Source: Tepidiphilus succinatimandens
Lineage (GTDB): Bacteria > Pseudomonadota > Gammaproteobacteria > Burkholderiales > Rhodocyclaceae
Reading direction: 5' to 3'
Assembly: GCF_006503695.1 (NCBI RefSeq)
Contig: NZ_SBIK01000004.1
Location: 1 to 64,000 of the forward strand
DNA length: 64,000 nt
The notes under the pieces were generated by a model. It made no database searches, was not told where the DNA came from, and saw nothing but the letters and a program-made list of their open reading frames with translations. The position numbers and the translations under genes are program-made. This document shows, in pieces, positions 1-10,603 of this stretch; within the stretch, counting starts at the first letter, position 1, and each line of letters begins with the position of its first letter.

Positions 1-1
1 T

Positions 2-124
2 CACCACATCCCCCAGAAAGCCCTGGGACATGTCCCGCCCATCGAGGCCATGAAAAGATGGTACAAAGAAAAACCGGAACTTTTCATAAAAGTGCCACGC
101 AATCGTCCGGGACCTGACACCTAG
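2..124 (+). pseudogene. C-terminal fragment of an IS481-type transposase
   Basis: The frame is open from the window edge and ends at TAG 122-124. It reads HHIPQKALGHVPPIEA and then a basic tail with WYKEKPELF. The pattern PQKALG...P.EAM..W is the usual C-terminus of IS481-family transposases, after the DDE domain. Only about 40 residues are visible, because the rest lies left of the window or is lost. The next remnant begins in another frame at its stop codon, so this is probably a scar and not a working insertion sequence. The family call is good; whether the upstream part is intact cannot be seen. Confidence 0.6.
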
Positions 125-315
125 ATCTGATCGTCGACCATCAGCTGCCAATATGGGATGCCCTGATCCTGGCCGTCGCTGCAGAGAACCGCTGCCGATT
201 GCTGTTCTCGGAAGATTTTCACGATGGCTTTACCTGGCGCGGCGTCACCGTGGTCAACCCGTTCGTCGCGTCGCGTTCGCCGCTACTCAGCCGATTGTTG
301 CGCATCACAAAGTGA
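124..315 (+). pseudogene. 3' remnant of a PIN-domain (VapC-type) toxin gene
   Basis: The frame from 124 to TGA 313-315 encodes about 63 residues beginning DLIVDHQLPIWDALILAVAA and later containing LLFSEDFHDGF and VTVVNPF. WDALI..AA....C..L.SED...G..... VNPF is the C-terminal half of PIN-domain ribonucleases, and carries two of the acidic metal ligands (WDALI and SED.). The N-terminal half with the first catalytic aspartate and any antitoxin gene are missing. The frame opens directly at the end of the transposase fragment, so the gene was cut by that element or a later deletion. It should not be functional. Confidence 0.6.
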
Positions 316-327
316 CCTCTCACCGCC

Positions 328-510
328 CTATCGGACGAGACTCCCAGCTTCTTAGGCCGCAGCCATGCCATGGTGGCTGGCACGGCGGCACGCAGGTTTG
401 GTCGTCACAAGGAGCGCGACACAGCATTGATCCTGATCGCGTTCCGGCATGGACTCATGGTGGGCGAACTGATCCATGCGTACCTGGGCCACCGGTTTCA
501 GCATACAGTC
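328..510 (+). pseudogene. Internally deleted tyrosine recombinase (integrase) remnant
   Basis: The frame through ATG 370 reads AARRFGRHKERDTALILIAF, then RHGLMVGEL, and jumps to IHAYLGHRFQHTV. The first part matches the start of the catalytic domain of small site-specific integrases (GRH..RD..LIL.A.RHGLR..EL, with the catalytic Arg). The second matches the C-terminal LGH....HTVRYT block. The roughly 80 residues between them are missing, so the fragment is an internal deletion. It shows that an integrating element once sat at this edge of the urea island. There is no plausible full-length start. Confidence 0.5.
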
Positions 511-525
511 GCTACACCGTGCGCC

Positions 526-1107
526 TCAGGCGCTACCCAGCAACAACCATACACCCGTCGCCAGCAGCGGCAGGCCGAGTAGGCCGCGCCGTTCGCCCAG
601 ACGCTTTTTCGCGACACAACCAAGCGTCATCCCGGAAAGCTGCAGCACGAGGCTCGCTAGCACCAACCCGAGTACATAGTTCGACAGCGGCGTGCCCAGC
701 GGCATCTCAACACCGTGGGCGTAGCCATGCAGGCCCGCCAGCACCATGACCAGCATCCCGGTCAATCCCGGCACCGCGCGCAGGACACCCACAAGTACCC
801 CGCCCATCACCAACAGCGACCCCGCTAGCAGCAGTTCCAGACCGGGCAAAGCGCCTCCTGTAGCAGCCCACAACACGCCCAACACCATAGCAGTCAGAGC
901 CGCCACGGACCCGATCCAACGCCGCGACAGCATAGAGGCCCAAATGCCGACACCGATCATCAACAGTAGGTGATCGGCACCGCTGAAAGGGTGCAGCAGA
1001 CCCGCCAGCAAAGCCGGCGCCTCAATATGGCCAGGGTGAGCGAGCGCCACGCCCGGCAGAGACAAGAAGGCAACGAGGGAAGAAAATATGAAATGGCGTG
1101 CGTTCAT
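526..1107 (-). CDS. ureJ: HupE/UreJ family nickel permease-like protein
   Basis: This 193-residue membrane protein belongs to the HupE/UreJ family, thought to move nickel for urease or hydrogenase. A signal peptide ends near residue 23 (VALA/HPGH). The mature N-terminus HPGH, the HPFSGADHLLLMIGVG helix and the later LHGYAHGVE motif are the conserved, potentially metal-binding His residues of the family. About six hydrophobic helices follow. It is the last gene of the urea operon, 21 bp after ureG, which supports a nickel role in urease maturation. The stop is only a few bases from the integrase remnant, so the operon ends at the island edge. The family is clear; transport function is inferred from it. 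Confidence 0.9.
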   Translation of the reverse strand: MNARHFIFSSLVAFLSLPGVALAHPGHIEAPALLAGLLHPFSGADHLLLMIGVGIWASMLSRRWIGSVAALTAMVLGVLWAATGGALPGLELLLAGSLLVMGGVLVGVLRAVPGLTGMLVMVLAGLHGYAHGVEMPLGTPLSNYVLGLVLASLVLQLSGMTLGCVAKKRLGERRGLLGLPLLATGVWLLLGSA

Positions 1108-1128
1108 GATGAAGTCTCCTGTATCAGA

Positions 1129-1785
1129 TCAGCGCTGCAGCGCAACGTCGGCATCGGTGCCCGTGAGCAGACCCTGGGTTTCGATGAAGGCGATGATCTC
1201 GTCGAGGCCTTTACCGGTCTTGAGATTGCTGAAGATGAAAGGCCGTTCGCCGCGCATTTTCTTCGCGTCGCGCTCCATCACCTCCAGAGACGCGCCCACC
1301 ATTGGTGCCAAATCGATCTTATTGATCACCAACAGATCTGACTTAGTGATGCCCGGTCCGCCCTTGCGCGGAATTTTGTCGCCGGCCGCCACGTCGATCA
1401 CATAGATCGTCAGGTCAGATAGTTCCGGGCTGAAGGTAGCCGCCAGATTGTCACCACCGCTCTCCACGAACACGAGGTCCAGATCGGGGAAGGCTGTATT
1501 GAGCCGCGCCACGGCTTCAAGATTGATGGAGGCATCCTCGCGTATCGCCGTGTGCGGGCAGCCGCCAGTCTCCACGCCAAGAATTCGCTCCGGCGCCAAT
1601 GCTTCATTACGCACCAAAAACTGCGCATCCTCCGCCGTGTAAATATCGTTGGTCACAACACCAAGCTGATATCGTTCACGCAAGGCACGGCACAGAGCCA
1701 GGATCAGCGCGGTCTTGCCGGATCCAACCGGGCCGCCGATGCCAACGCGCAATGGGCCAGCACGCAGGAGTTGTGTCTGCTTCAT
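1129..1785 (-). CDS. ureG: Urease accessory GTPase UreG
   Basis: UreG is a cytoplasmic SIMIBI-class GTPase that drives nickel delivery into apo-urease with UreD, UreF and UreE. The protein has 218 residues. The P-loop [11 protein letters not shown] lies near residues 17-27, the TNDIYT switch follows, then the nickel-binding CPH motif ([13 protein letters not shown]), and the guanine specificity motif NKIDLA is near the C-terminus. I place the start at ATG 1785 because an AGGAG sequence sits 7 bp upstream and [18 protein letters not shown] is the normal UreG N-terminus. A longer in-frame reading to 1872 runs through the end of ureF and is not needed. It lies 8 bp after ureF. Confidence 0.96.
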   Translation of the reverse strand: MKQTQLLRAGPLRVGIGGPVGSGKTALILALCRALRERYQLGVVTNDIYTAEDAQFLVRNEALAPERILGVETGGCPHTAIREDASINLEAVARLNTAFPDLDLVFVESGGDNLAATFSPELSDLTIYVIDVAAGDKIPRKGGPGITKSDLLVINKIDLAPMVGASLEVMERDAKKMRGERPFIFSNLKTGKGLDEIIAFIETQGLLTGTDADVALQR

Positions 1786-1793
1786 ATCGTCTC

Positions 1794-2474
1794 CTATGAG
1801 CGAAACAGTCGGGTGTATTGAGTTTCGTGTTGGCAACTGGCAATAGCTAAGCCCGGCGCAAAATTGCTCCACTCCGCTTCGTCGAGATTCACCGCCTCAG
1901 CAGCGATCTGCTCCACCGCGGCGCCCAGATGCAGCAGCAAGCGCTGGCCTGCGCTCTGCCCTAGCGGCACGATCTTCACGGCCGCCATCACCTGATTCTC
2001 GGCCCAGGCCCAAAGATAGGCGGTCAGCGCCTGGCACGGCGGAATGCACCAGGCTGCAGCAATACAGCCCCACACTACCGGGAAGCTCAATTCGTCGATC
2101 TCGCGTAGCCCAGCGCGTTTCTTCGCCGGCACGTCCTGCAGTGCTTCCAACAGCAGGTGCAGGGAATGGCCCATCTGAAGGGTCTCATTGCGCAGTTCGC
2201 TGCTCTCACGGCTGGCGACGAAGCGCTCGTTCAACGCGGACAGAAGTCCCCAGTCGTCTGCTTCCGCTGCTGCCATCACGCGAACCAGAAGCGGCGCCTC
2301 AAAGCTGCCGACACTGGCTCGCAATACCCCGCCGATCCACTCGCCGGCCGTTGCTTCGTCGCGTACCACACCGCATTCCGCTGCCAACTCCAGGCCCTGG
2401 GAATAACTGTAGGCGCCCACAGGCAGGGCAGGGCTGGCCAGCTGCAGCAAACGCGATAGAACAAAGGCAGTCAT
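1794..2474 (-). CDS. ureF: Urease accessory protein UreF
   Basis: UreF (226 residues) bridges UreD on apo-urease to the UreG GTPase and helps gate nickel entry. The all-helical family is recognised from [20 protein letters not shown] at the N-terminus, the helix with [14 protein letters not shown], and the C-terminal region with [15 protein letters not shown]. The start at ATG 2474 overlaps the stop of ureE by four bases (ATGA), a translational-coupling arrangement seen several times in this operon. A longer reading from 2645 lies wholly inside ureE and is rejected. Confidence 0.95.
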   Translation of the reverse strand: MTAFVLSRLLQLASPALPVGAYSYSQGLELAAECGVVRDEATAGEWIGGVLRASVGSFEAPLLVRVMAAAEADDWGLLSALNERFVASRESSELRNETLQMGHSLHLLLEALQDVPAKKRAGLREIDELSFPVVWGCIAAAWCIPPCQALTAYLWAWAENQVMAAVKIVPLGQSAGQRLLLHLGAAVEQIAAEAVNLDEAEWSNFAPGLAIASCQHETQYTRLFRS

Positions 2475-2953
2475 GGGTGCGCCCCGTACTGATGAATCTT
2501 GGAGAGCGCCGACGAATGCCCATGCTGATGACCAAGAGCATAGGCGCCAGCCTCTGGCTCGAATGGGGCCTGCAATTGAGTCGGTCTCAAGCCCAGCCCT
2601 TCGAGCATAGTCTGAAGAACCGAATCGGCGGCGAGACGCAGCCAACCTGCTCCCACTTGCACTGGTATGTGGCGATTGCCGAGATGGTAAGCGGCTCGAG
2701 CCAGCAACGTCGCATCGTCGGTGCGCACCTCGATCAGCTGCTCTAGAGCAGCCACCACCTCGACAATGCGCCCGTCGTTGCCGCGCAGCCGGTCACCACC
2801 ACGCAGAATGACGCCGCGCTCCAGGAACAGCCCCACCTCCTCGCCGCTCGCCAGCTTGGTTCGCAAGCGGCTTTTGCAGCGCAGCTCGAAGGGCAGGATC
2901 AAATACTCCTGGGATGGCTCGTTGCCGGTGTAGCGTTGTTCGATGACAATCAT
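2471..2953 (-). CDS. ureE: Urease accessory nickel metallochaperone UreE
   Basis: UreE (160 residues) binds nickel and hands it to UreG/urease. The N-terminal beta domain (MIVIEQRYTGNEPSQ..LILPFELRCKSR) and the metal-binding domain (ALEQLIEVRTDD..LARAAYHLGNRHIPVQ) are typical; the HLGNRH motif contains the conserved nickel-site His. The C-terminus has a short YALGHQHGHSSA tail and not a long poly-His stretch, so storage capacity should be small. The start at ATG 2953 lies 2 bp after ureC; the longer frame to 3007 overlaps ureC and is not preferred. Confidence 0.95.
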   Translation of the reverse strand: MIVIEQRYTGNEPSQEYLILPFELRCKSRLRTKLASGEEVGLFLERGVILRGGDRLRGNDGRIVEVVAALEQLIEVRTDDATLLARAAYHLGNRHIPVQVGAGWLRLAADSVLQTMLEGLGLRPTQLQAPFEPEAGAYALGHQHGHSSALSKIHQYGAHP

Positions 2954-2955
2954 GA

Positions 2956-4652
<1,697 letters not shown>

Positions 4653-4656
<4 letters not shown>

Positions 4657-4961
4657 TCGAGCGCCCCCATCACCTTACCGGCGAAGCCGTACACTTTGCG
4701 CGCACCAGCCAGCGCCACCAGTTCCACCGTGCGCGTCTGGCCCGGCTCGAAGCGCACCGCGGTGCCAGCTGGAATGTTGAGGCGAAAGCCATATGCGGCC
4801 TGTCGGTCGAAAACCAGTGCCGCGTTGGTTTCGAAAAAATGGTAGTGCGAGCCTATCTGAATCGGGCGGTCGCCAGTGTTGGCCACTTTCAGCTTCACCG
4901 TAGTGCGGCCGACGTTGATGGCAATATCGCCAGGCTGGGTATCAATTTCGCCAGGAATCAT
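4653..4961 (-). CDS. ureB: Urease beta subunit UreB
   Basis: This structural subunit has 102 residues, begins [16 protein letters not shown], and contains [22 protein letters not shown] and [14 protein letters not shown]. These are the hallmark UreB segments that pack against UreC in the (UreABC)3 assembly. The gene lies 9 bp after ureA and overlaps ureC by four bases. Nothing unusual is seen. Confidence 0.97.
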
Positions 4962-4970
4962 GTCATCTCC

Positions 4971-5273
4971 TCACACAATTGGATTGTGGACAGTGACCAG
5001 CTTCGTGCCATCAGGAAAAGTGGCTTCCACCTGCACTTCCGTAATCATTTCCGCCACGCCATCCATCACATCGGCACGGGTCAGCAAGGTCGCGCCATAG
5101 CTCATCAGTTCGGCCACTGTCCGACCCTCGCGCGCGCCTTCAATAATCGCCGCCGAGATATAGGCTACGGCTTCCGGATAGTTGAGCTTGAGGCCCTTTT
5201 CCTTGCGCCGCTCAGCCAACAGGCTGGCGACGAACAAGAGCAGCTTGTCTTTTTCCCGGGGGGTCAGTTCCAT
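4971..5273 (-). CDS. ureA: Urease gamma subunit UreA
   Basis: The 100-residue gamma subunit begins [21 protein letters not shown] and contains [21 protein letters not shown] and [27 protein letters not shown], with HNPI at the end. This is the canonical UreA from start to stop. A GGAGGAAACGACGCC leader places the ribosome site about 10 bp upstream of ATG 5273. The gap to ureD is 15 bp. Confidence 0.97.
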   Translation of the reverse strand: MELTPREKDKLLLFVASLLAERRKEKGLKLNYPEAVAYISAAIIEGAREGRTVAELMSYGATLLTRADVMDGVAEMITEVQVEATFPDGTKLVTVHNPIV

Positions 5274-5288
5274 GGCGTCGTTTCCTCC

Positions 5289-6167
5289 CTATGTGTTCCA
5301 GATCCGCGGCACCATCGGCGCCGTTTGCGTCAAAGGCATACGCAATGCATGCCAGATTTTGGTGAAGTAGTCCCGCGCCTGTTCCGCCGAGTCGCCTAGG
5401 TAGCGGGCCACTAGCAGTCCTGGCAGCAGGGTGACGCCACTGCGTCCGCCCGCCAACCCAACCTCGCGGCATGCGACAAGCAGGTCTGCATCGAGCCTGT
5501 CGCTCGCCGCGAGCAATATGCCGACAACACCATGTCCAGCCAGCCCCGCAGCCGTATGCAGAAGCGGCGAGGCGCCTGGGATCACTGCCCGCTCCAACCA
5601 GACTAGCTTACCTTCCCGCCTCAATTCGGTATGCATGCGCAGCATGCCTCGCGTAAATGTCTCGCCCCGCGCAGTGCGGCCGAGGCACAGCACATCCCAA
5701 CCCACGAACACCGCGTCGCGCGCCAGCTCAATGCGATTGCTCATCTCCGCATGTGCACCATCGAACACAATGGACTCCTGCGGCAGCCATTCCATTACCG
5801 CGCCGTGGTCTACGCGCAGAACCAGCTTCTGCCGCGCCGGATAGGCATCGCTGCGGTACCACTTGGTCGCACTCGGCATGGTGAGCAGCGCATGGGCGCC
5901 CGAACCTATCTTAATCTCCACCTCCAGCTCATCGCCGCCGGCAATGCCGCCGGGCGGGTGCAGCACGATGCCATGGCACACCGCTTTGCCCTCTGGATAC
6001 AGCGGCCGCTGGATGCACAGTGGCCCCGAATGCTTGCGTCGCACCAGGATCGTCGCCTGCTCCCGACGCGCGAACTCCAGCTCCAAGCGCGCCTTCCATC
6101 CGCTACGCATGCAGTCGGCAATGGCGACAACGTTATTCATGTGTCGGCTGCTCACCCACATCATCAC
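5289..6167 (-). CDS. ureD: Urease accessory protein UreD
   Basis: UreD is the scaffold that first binds apo-urease and receives UreF and UreG. The protein (up to 292 residues) shows GWKARLELEFARREQATIL, the QRPLYPEG motif, LHPPGGIAGGDELEV and WLPQESIVFDGA, all typical of UreD. The GTG at 6167 overlaps the urtE stop (GTGA), arguing for coupled translation. ATG 6140 (MNNVVAIAD) is an equally good biological start and would give 283 residues. It is the first urease gene after the transporter genes, so uptake and hydrolysis are co-transcribed. Confidence 0.93.
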   Translation of the reverse strand: MMMWVSSRHMNNVVAIADCMRSGWKARLELEFARREQATILVRRKHSGPLCIQRPLYPEGKAVCHGIVLHPPGGIAGGDELEVEIKIGSGAHALLTMPSATKWYRSDAYPARQKLVLRVDHGAVMEWLPQESIVFDGAHAEMSNRIELARDAVFVGWDVLCLGRTARGETFTRGMLRMHTELRREGKLVWLERAVIPGASPLLHTAAGLAGHGVVGILLAASDRLDADLLVACREVGLAGGRSGVTLLPGLLVARYLGDSAEQARDYFTKIWHALRMPLTQTAPMVPRIWNT

Positions 6168-6856
6168 ACCGACAGCAGCTGCCGCACGCCGTCTCGCTCC
6201 ATGTCGACACCAGCGCCGCGGGCGATGATTTCCCCGCGCTCCATCACCAAATACTGGTCTGCCAGCGAGTGGGCGAAGTCGTAATACTGTTCCACTAGAA
6301 GGATCGCCATCTCTCCGGTCTCGGCCACGGTACGGATCGCTCGCTCAATGTCCTTGATGATAGAGGGTTGGATGCCTTCGGTCGGCTCGTCCAGGATCAG
6401 TAGCCTCGGGTTCCCCGCCAAAGCACGCCCGATCGCTAGTTGTTGCTGCTGTCCGCCGGACAAGTCGCCACCGCGACGGTGCAGCATGCTCTTTAGGACC
6501 GGGAACAGCTCAAAGACGAGGTCCGGCAACTTACTCCCACGCGGACGGCTGGCCAAGCCCATCTGCAAGTTCTCCGCCACCGTAAGGCGTGGGAAGATCT
6601 CGCGTCCTTGGGGCACATAGCCGATGCCGGCACGCACGCGCTCGTAGGGCGGCAGGCGCGTCAGCTCGCGGCCATCGAATTGGATATGCCCGGACTTCGC
6701 TGGCACCAGGCCCATCAGGCACTTGAGCAGAGTAGTCTTGCCCACGCCGTTACGGCCGAGCAAAACGGTGACTTTGCCAGCCTCGGCTCTGAAGCTGACA
6801 TTACGCAGGATGTGGCTGCCGCCATAGTACTGGTTGAGGTTTTCGATCGAGAGCAC
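6164..6856 (-). CDS. urtE: Urea ABC transporter ATP-binding protein UrtE
   Basis: This ABC ATPase (230 residues) of the LivF type powers urea import with UrtD. It shows MLSIENLNQYYGGSHILRNVSF, Walker A GRNGVGKTT near residue 35, the signature LSGGQQQQLAIGRAL, and Walker B LLILDEPTEGIQPSI. The words NQYYGGSH and DEPTEGIQPSII are characteristic of UrtE as against generic LivF. It starts 2 bp after urtD and overlaps the ureD start. Confidence 0.95.
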   Translation of the reverse strand: MLSIENLNQYYGGSHILRNVSFRAEAGKVTVLLGRNGVGKTTLLKCLMGLVPAKSGHIQFDGRELTRLPPYERVRAGIGYVPQGREIFPRLTVAENLQMGLASRPRGSKLPDLVFELFPVLKSMLHRRGGDLSGGQQQQLAIGRALAGNPRLLILDEPTEGIQPSIIKDIERAIRTVAETGEMAILLVEQYYDFAHSLADQYLVMERGEIIARGAGVDMERDGVRQLLSV

Positions 6857-6858
6857 GG

Positions 6859-7701
6859 TTATCTTCCCAAGTACACTTCGATGACGCGCGGGTCGTTCTG
6901 CAGCATGTCCAACGAGCCCTCCGCCAGCACACTACCTTCGTGCAGCACCGTAACCTTGCCACCCAGCTGGCGGATGAAGGCCATGTCGTGTTCCACCACC
7001 ACCAGGGAATGTCTGCCTGCCAACGACAGAAAAAGCTCCGCAGTGCGTTCGGTCTCATCGTCGGTCATGCCCGCAACCGGCTCGTCGAGTAAGAGCAGCT
7101 TCGGTTCCTGCATCAGCAACATGCCGATTTCCAGCCACTGCTTCTGCCCGTGAGACAGCAGGCCAGCCAGCCGGTGCGCCTGGTCTCCGAGGCGGATTAG
7201 GTCCAATGTCTCAGCGATGCGATCCTGCTGCTCGCTGTCGATCCGGGCCCGAAGAGTACTCCTGACGCGTTTGTCCGCCTTCATTGCCAGCTCCAGATTC
7301 TCGAACACGGAAAGCCGGTCGAAGATAGTTGGCGTCTGGAACTTGCGGCCGATACCAGCGTTGGCGATCTCCGGTTCCGTCATCTGCGTCAGGTCCAGCG
7401 TCTGACCGAAGAAGACCCTACCGGAGTCGGGGCGGGTCTTGCCGGTAATGACATCCATCATGGTGGTCTTTCCGGCACCATTGGGCCCGATGATGCAGCG
7501 CAGTTCGCCAGCGTCGATAGTGAGCGACAGTTTGTTTAGCGCCTTGAAACCGTCGAAACTAACGGTAATATCCTCCAGATACAGGATGACCTTGTGCGAT
7601 AAGTCGAGCTCTCCGGGGCGCAGCGTGTGGCCGAAAACTTCACCTGGACCCCCGTAACCATCACCGACCTCCGGATCCAATGTCAGTTGCGTGTCACTCA
7701 T
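6859..7701 (-). CDS. urtD: Urea ABC transporter ATP-binding protein UrtD
   Basis: The second ATPase (280 residues) is of the LivG type: ILYLEDITVSFDGFKALNKL, Walker A GPNGAGKTTMMDVITGKTRPD, signature LLSHGQKQWLEIGMLL, Walker B KLLLLDEPVAGMTDDE. The phrase SHGQKQWLEIGMLLMQ is diagnostic for UrtD. An N-terminal extension of about 40 residues (PEVGDGYGGPGEVFG) precedes the domain, as usual. The start is ATG 7701, overlapping urtC by four bases; a longer frame reaching 8412 runs through urtC and is an artefact. Confidence 0.95.
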   Translation of the reverse strand: MSDTQLTLDPEVGDGYGGPGEVFGHTLRPGELDLSHKVILYLEDITVSFDGFKALNKLSLTIDAGELRCIIGPNGAGKTTMMDVITGKTRPDSGRVFFGQTLDLTQMTEPEIANAGIGRKFQTPTIFDRLSVFENLELAMKADKRVRSTLRARIDSEQQDRIAETLDLIRLGDQAHRLAGLLSHGQKQWLEIGMLLMQEPKLLLLDEPVAGMTDDETERTAELFLSLAGRHSLVVVEHDMAFIRQLGGKVTVLHEGSVLAEGSLDMLQNDPRVIEVYLGR

Positions 7702-8846
7702 GCGCTTTCCCCTCCACGCATCCTGCGCAGCCGGTTCCAGAGACCCACTAGACCATCTGGCAGGAAGAGCGTGATCACGATGAACAGCGTACCGAGGAAA
7801 AAGAGCCAGTATTGCGGGAAGCTCATGGTAAACCAGCTCTTGGCAAGATTGACGATGCCTGCGCCGATCACTGGGCCGATAATCGTGCCGCGTCCGCCCA
7901 CAGCGACCCAGACCGCCATCTCGATGGAATTGGCTGCGCTCATCTCGGATGGGTTGATGATGCCGACCTGAGGCACATAGAGTGCGCCAGCGATGGCGCA
8001 CAACATCGCCGACAGCGTCCATACTGACAGCTTGTACCAGAGCGGGTTGTAACCCAGAAACATCACCCGCGACTCGGCATCGCGGATCGCCACCAACACG
8101 CGACCGAACTTTGATTTCATCAGATAGTTGACAAAAACGAGCGTGAGCATCAGCGCCAATGCCGACAGCGCAAACAGCACCACTCGTGTTTCTGGCGAAG
8201 TGATGGAGAAGCCGAGAATGCGCTTGAAGTCGGTAAAGCCGTTGTTCCCGCCGAATCCCGTCTCGTTGCGGAAGAAAAGCAGCATTGCGGCGAAAGTCAG
8301 AGCCTGGGTAATGATGGTGAAATACACGCCATTGATGCGCGAGCGGAAAGCGAAGAAGCCGAACACGAAGGCCACCAGTGTCGGCACCACCAGTACCAGC
8401 AATACCGACCACAGAAAGGAGTCGCTGCCATACCAGTACCAGGGTAGCTCCTTCCAGCCGAGGAACACCATGAAGTCAGGAAGGTCGCTTTGATAGCTGC
8501 CATCCCTTCCAATCTGCCGCATCAGGTACATACCGAAGGCGTAGCCGCCCAGTGCGAAGAAGAGGCCGTGGCCGAGGGACAGAATGCCGGCAAAGCCCCA
8601 GATCAGGTCGAGTGCTACCGCCACGATGGCGTAGCACAAGATTTTGCCGCCAAGCGTAATGAAGTAGTCCGACAAGTGAAATATGCTGTCCGCCGGGATG
8701 GCAAGATGCAGCAGCGGAATCAACACGAAGGCAACCAGCGCAGCAACGACCAGTGCGATCCAGGCACGCCGGTCCAGGGACTGCGCTATGCGGAACACGA
8801 ACGGGGTGCGGGAAAACGTCGTGGTCTTCACGTCACACACCTCCAT
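7698..8846 (-). CDS. urtC: Urea ABC transporter permease UrtC
   Basis: UrtC is a LivM-type inner-membrane permease (382 residues) with about ten hydrophobic segments, GFAGILSLGHGLFFALGGYAFGMYLM early on and AVWVAVGGRGTIIGPVIGAGIVN late. The long insert with GWKELPWYWYGSDSFLWS is found in UrtC proteins. I take ATG 8846 (MEVCDVKTT), preceded by AAGGGAGGG at good distance, over the upstream frame start 8870. It overlaps the end of urtB by 14 bp. Confidence 0.93.
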   Translation of the reverse strand: MEVCDVKTTTFSRTPFVFRIAQSLDRRAWIALVVAALVAFVLIPLLHLAIPADSIFHLSDYFITLGGKILCYAIVAVALDLIWGFAGILSLGHGLFFALGGYAFGMYLMRQIGRDGSYQSDLPDFMVFLGWKELPWYWYGSDSFLWSVLLVLVVPTLVAFVFGFFAFRSRINGVYFTIITQALTFAAMLLFFRNETGFGGNNGFTDFKRILGFSITSPETRVVLFALSALALMLTLVFVNYLMKSKFGRVLVAIRDAESRVMFLGYNPLWYKLSVWTLSAMLCAIAGALYVPQVGIINPSEMSAANSIEMAVWVAVGGRGTIIGPVIGAGIVNLAKSWFTMSFPQYWLFFLGTLFIVITLFLPDGLVGLWNRLRRMRGGESA

Positions 8847-10443
8847 AAACCGCCCTCCCTTTGAGGGCAAACAGTCCCTGTGGACGCTTCTGGATGAACA
8901 GGATGATGAACACCAGTATGAGAATCTTAGCGATCACCGCCCCGGTCCAGCCTTCTATGAGCTTGGTCAGGATACCCATGCCGAGCGCTGCCCACACCGC
9001 ACCGGCAAGCTGGCCCACGCCGCCCAGTACCACCACCATGAAGGAATCGACGATGTAGCCTTGGCCCATGTCGGGGCCAACGTTGGAAATCTGCGACAGC
9101 GCCACGCCGCCCAGACCGGCAATGCCGGAGCCGAGACCAAAGGCGAGCATGTCGATGCGTCCCGTGTGCACACCAACGCAACTTGCCATAGACCGGTTCT
9201 GGGTCACTGCGCGCACGTACAAGCCGAGGCGCGTCTTGCTCAGCAGCAGCCAGACCAGCGCCAGCACGCCTACGGCAAAGCCGATTATGATCACGCGGTT
9301 CCAGGGCAGCACCACGTTCGCCAGCACCTCGATGCTGCCGGACATCCAGTCCGGGTTTCTCACTTCCACGTTCTGCGGACCGAAGAGCACTCGTGCCGCC
9401 TGGATCAGGATCAAACTGATGCCCCACGTGGCAAGCAGGGTATCGAGCGGCCGGCCATACAGATGGCGGATCACGAGGCGCTCTAGGACCATGCCCACCA
9501 GCGCGGCAACCACGAACGCCACTGGGATCGCGGCGATCACGTAATAGTCGGCCAGATCAGGAAAATGTGTGCGAAAAATATTCTGCACCACATAGGTGGT
9601 ATAGGCGCCGACCATCAGCAACTCGCCGTGGGCCATGTTGATCACGCCCATCACGCCATAGGTGATAGCCAGACCCAGCGCGGCTAGCAGAAGGATGCTG
9701 CCCAGCGATAACCCCGAGAACACGTTGCTCAGCGCCTCGCCCCAGGCAAGGTGCGACTCAATGCTCTTTATCGCTGCCAGAGCTGCCTCCCGCACGGTCG
9801 GGTCCGGCTCGGCGTAGGTGTCGCCGTTCTTTTGCAGCAGACTCAGTAGCAGCGACTTCACTTCCGCACTGTTGCTCTCGCTCAGGGTGCGCACTGCCAC
9901 CAGACGCTCCTTCGGATCTGGGCTGTGCAGCTTAGCCTGGGCATGAGCCAACACCAGAAGCTTCTTAATCTGGGGATCGATTTCCAGAGTCAGCGCTTTC
10001 TTCAGCACCGGGATCAGCGACGAGTCGATATTGCTCTGCAATTCCTTTGCCGCTGCCAGACGCGCATCACGGTCCGGGTTGAACAGCTGGAACGCGGCCA
10101 ACGCATTCTGCAGCTTGCCGCGCACACGGTTGTTCACCACGACGCTGTCAGCATAATCCGGTGCGTCAGGAAAGGCTGCACCGGTGGCGGCATCCAGCGC
10201 CTTGCCGTCCACTCGGTAAAAGAGTCTGTCGTTTGCCACAAACAATGCATTGTCGTTCATGGCACGCAGCACGGCTTCGGCCTGCTTGTCGCCGCTGGCC
10301 AGCAGCTCGCCGATGGCAGCGATCTTCTTGTCCGAATCGTCGGAGGCAAGATCCCTGAGCACGGCGGGGTCAAGGGCCGCGGCAGCGCTGGTCGTCACAA
10401 GCAGCAGAAGTAGGGATAGCAAATGAGAAATTATGAAATTCAA
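8833..10443 (-). CDS. urtB: Urea ABC transporter permease UrtB
   Basis: UrtB is a LivH-type permease with a long extracytoplasmic N-terminal region, as is usual for this subunit. A signal peptide (NFIISHLLSLLLLLVTTSAAA) is followed by about 220 residues rich in Ala, Asp and Leu and then eight or so membrane helices with GLAITYGVMGVINMAHGELL and GFAVGVLALVWLL. The best start is TTG 10443, which has GGGAGAG upstream and puts the signal peptide at the N-terminus (536 residues). ATG 10488 would add 15 polar residues in front of it and has a poorer ribosome site. Confidence 0.9.
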   Translation of the reverse strand: MNFIISHLLSLLLLLVTTSAAAALDPAVLRDLASDDSDKKIAAIGELLASGDKQAEAVLRAMNDNALFVANDRLFYRVDGKALDAATGAAFPDAPDYADSVVVNNRVRGKLQNALAAFQLFNPDRDARLAAAKELQSNIDSSLIPVLKKALTLEIDPQIKKLLVLAHAQAKLHSPDPKERLVAVRTLSESNSAEVKSLLLSLLQKNGDTYAEPDPTVREAALAAIKSIESHLAWGEALSNVFSGLSLGSILLLAALGLAITYGVMGVINMAHGELLMVGAYTTYVVQNIFRTHFPDLADYYVIAAIPVAFVVAALVGMVLERLVIRHLYGRPLDTLLATWGISLILIQAARVLFGPQNVEVRNPDWMSGSIEVLANVVLPWNRVIIIGFAVGVLALVWLLLSKTRLGLYVRAVTQNRSMASCVGVHTGRIDMLAFGLGSGIAGLGGVALSQISNVGPDMGQGYIVDSFMVVVLGGVGQLAGAVWAALGMGILTKLIEGWTGAVIAKILILVFIILFIQKRPQGLFALKGRAVYGGV

Positions 10444-10571
10444 AGTACCGCTCTCCCTAATAGGTGATTGGACAAATGCTTTGTGCATCTTTGATTACTC
10501 ACCTATTCGGTCACGTTTGCCAATGGCTCGCTACCTAATTCAGGCTAGTGACCGGTTGTTGTCTTGATCGG

Positions 10572-10586
10572 GGGGCTTCTAGCCCC
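10572..10586. promoter_or_regulatory. Stem-loop in the urtA-urtB spacer
   Basis: GGGGCT, loop TCT, AGCCCC forms a six-pair GC-rich hairpin 18 bp past the urtA stop; TTCATTTTT follows on the plus strand only. On the transcribed minus strand no T-run follows it, so it is not a clean terminator for urtA. Hairpins at this place in binding-protein operons often protect the abundant upstream mRNA or attenuate read-through. The role here is inferred. Confidence 0.55.
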
Positions 10587-10603
10587 TTCATTTTTCTCTC
10601 AGT

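Noticed and set aside
6859..8412. Extended UrtD of 517 residues
   Set aside because: The extra N-terminal 237 residues are urtC read in another frame; ATG 7701 gives the normal UrtD and overlaps urtC by four bases.
10572..10600. Intrinsic terminator between urtA and urtB
   Set aside because: The T-run follows the stem only on the plus strand, whereas both genes are on the minus strand; I kept it as a stem-loop only.
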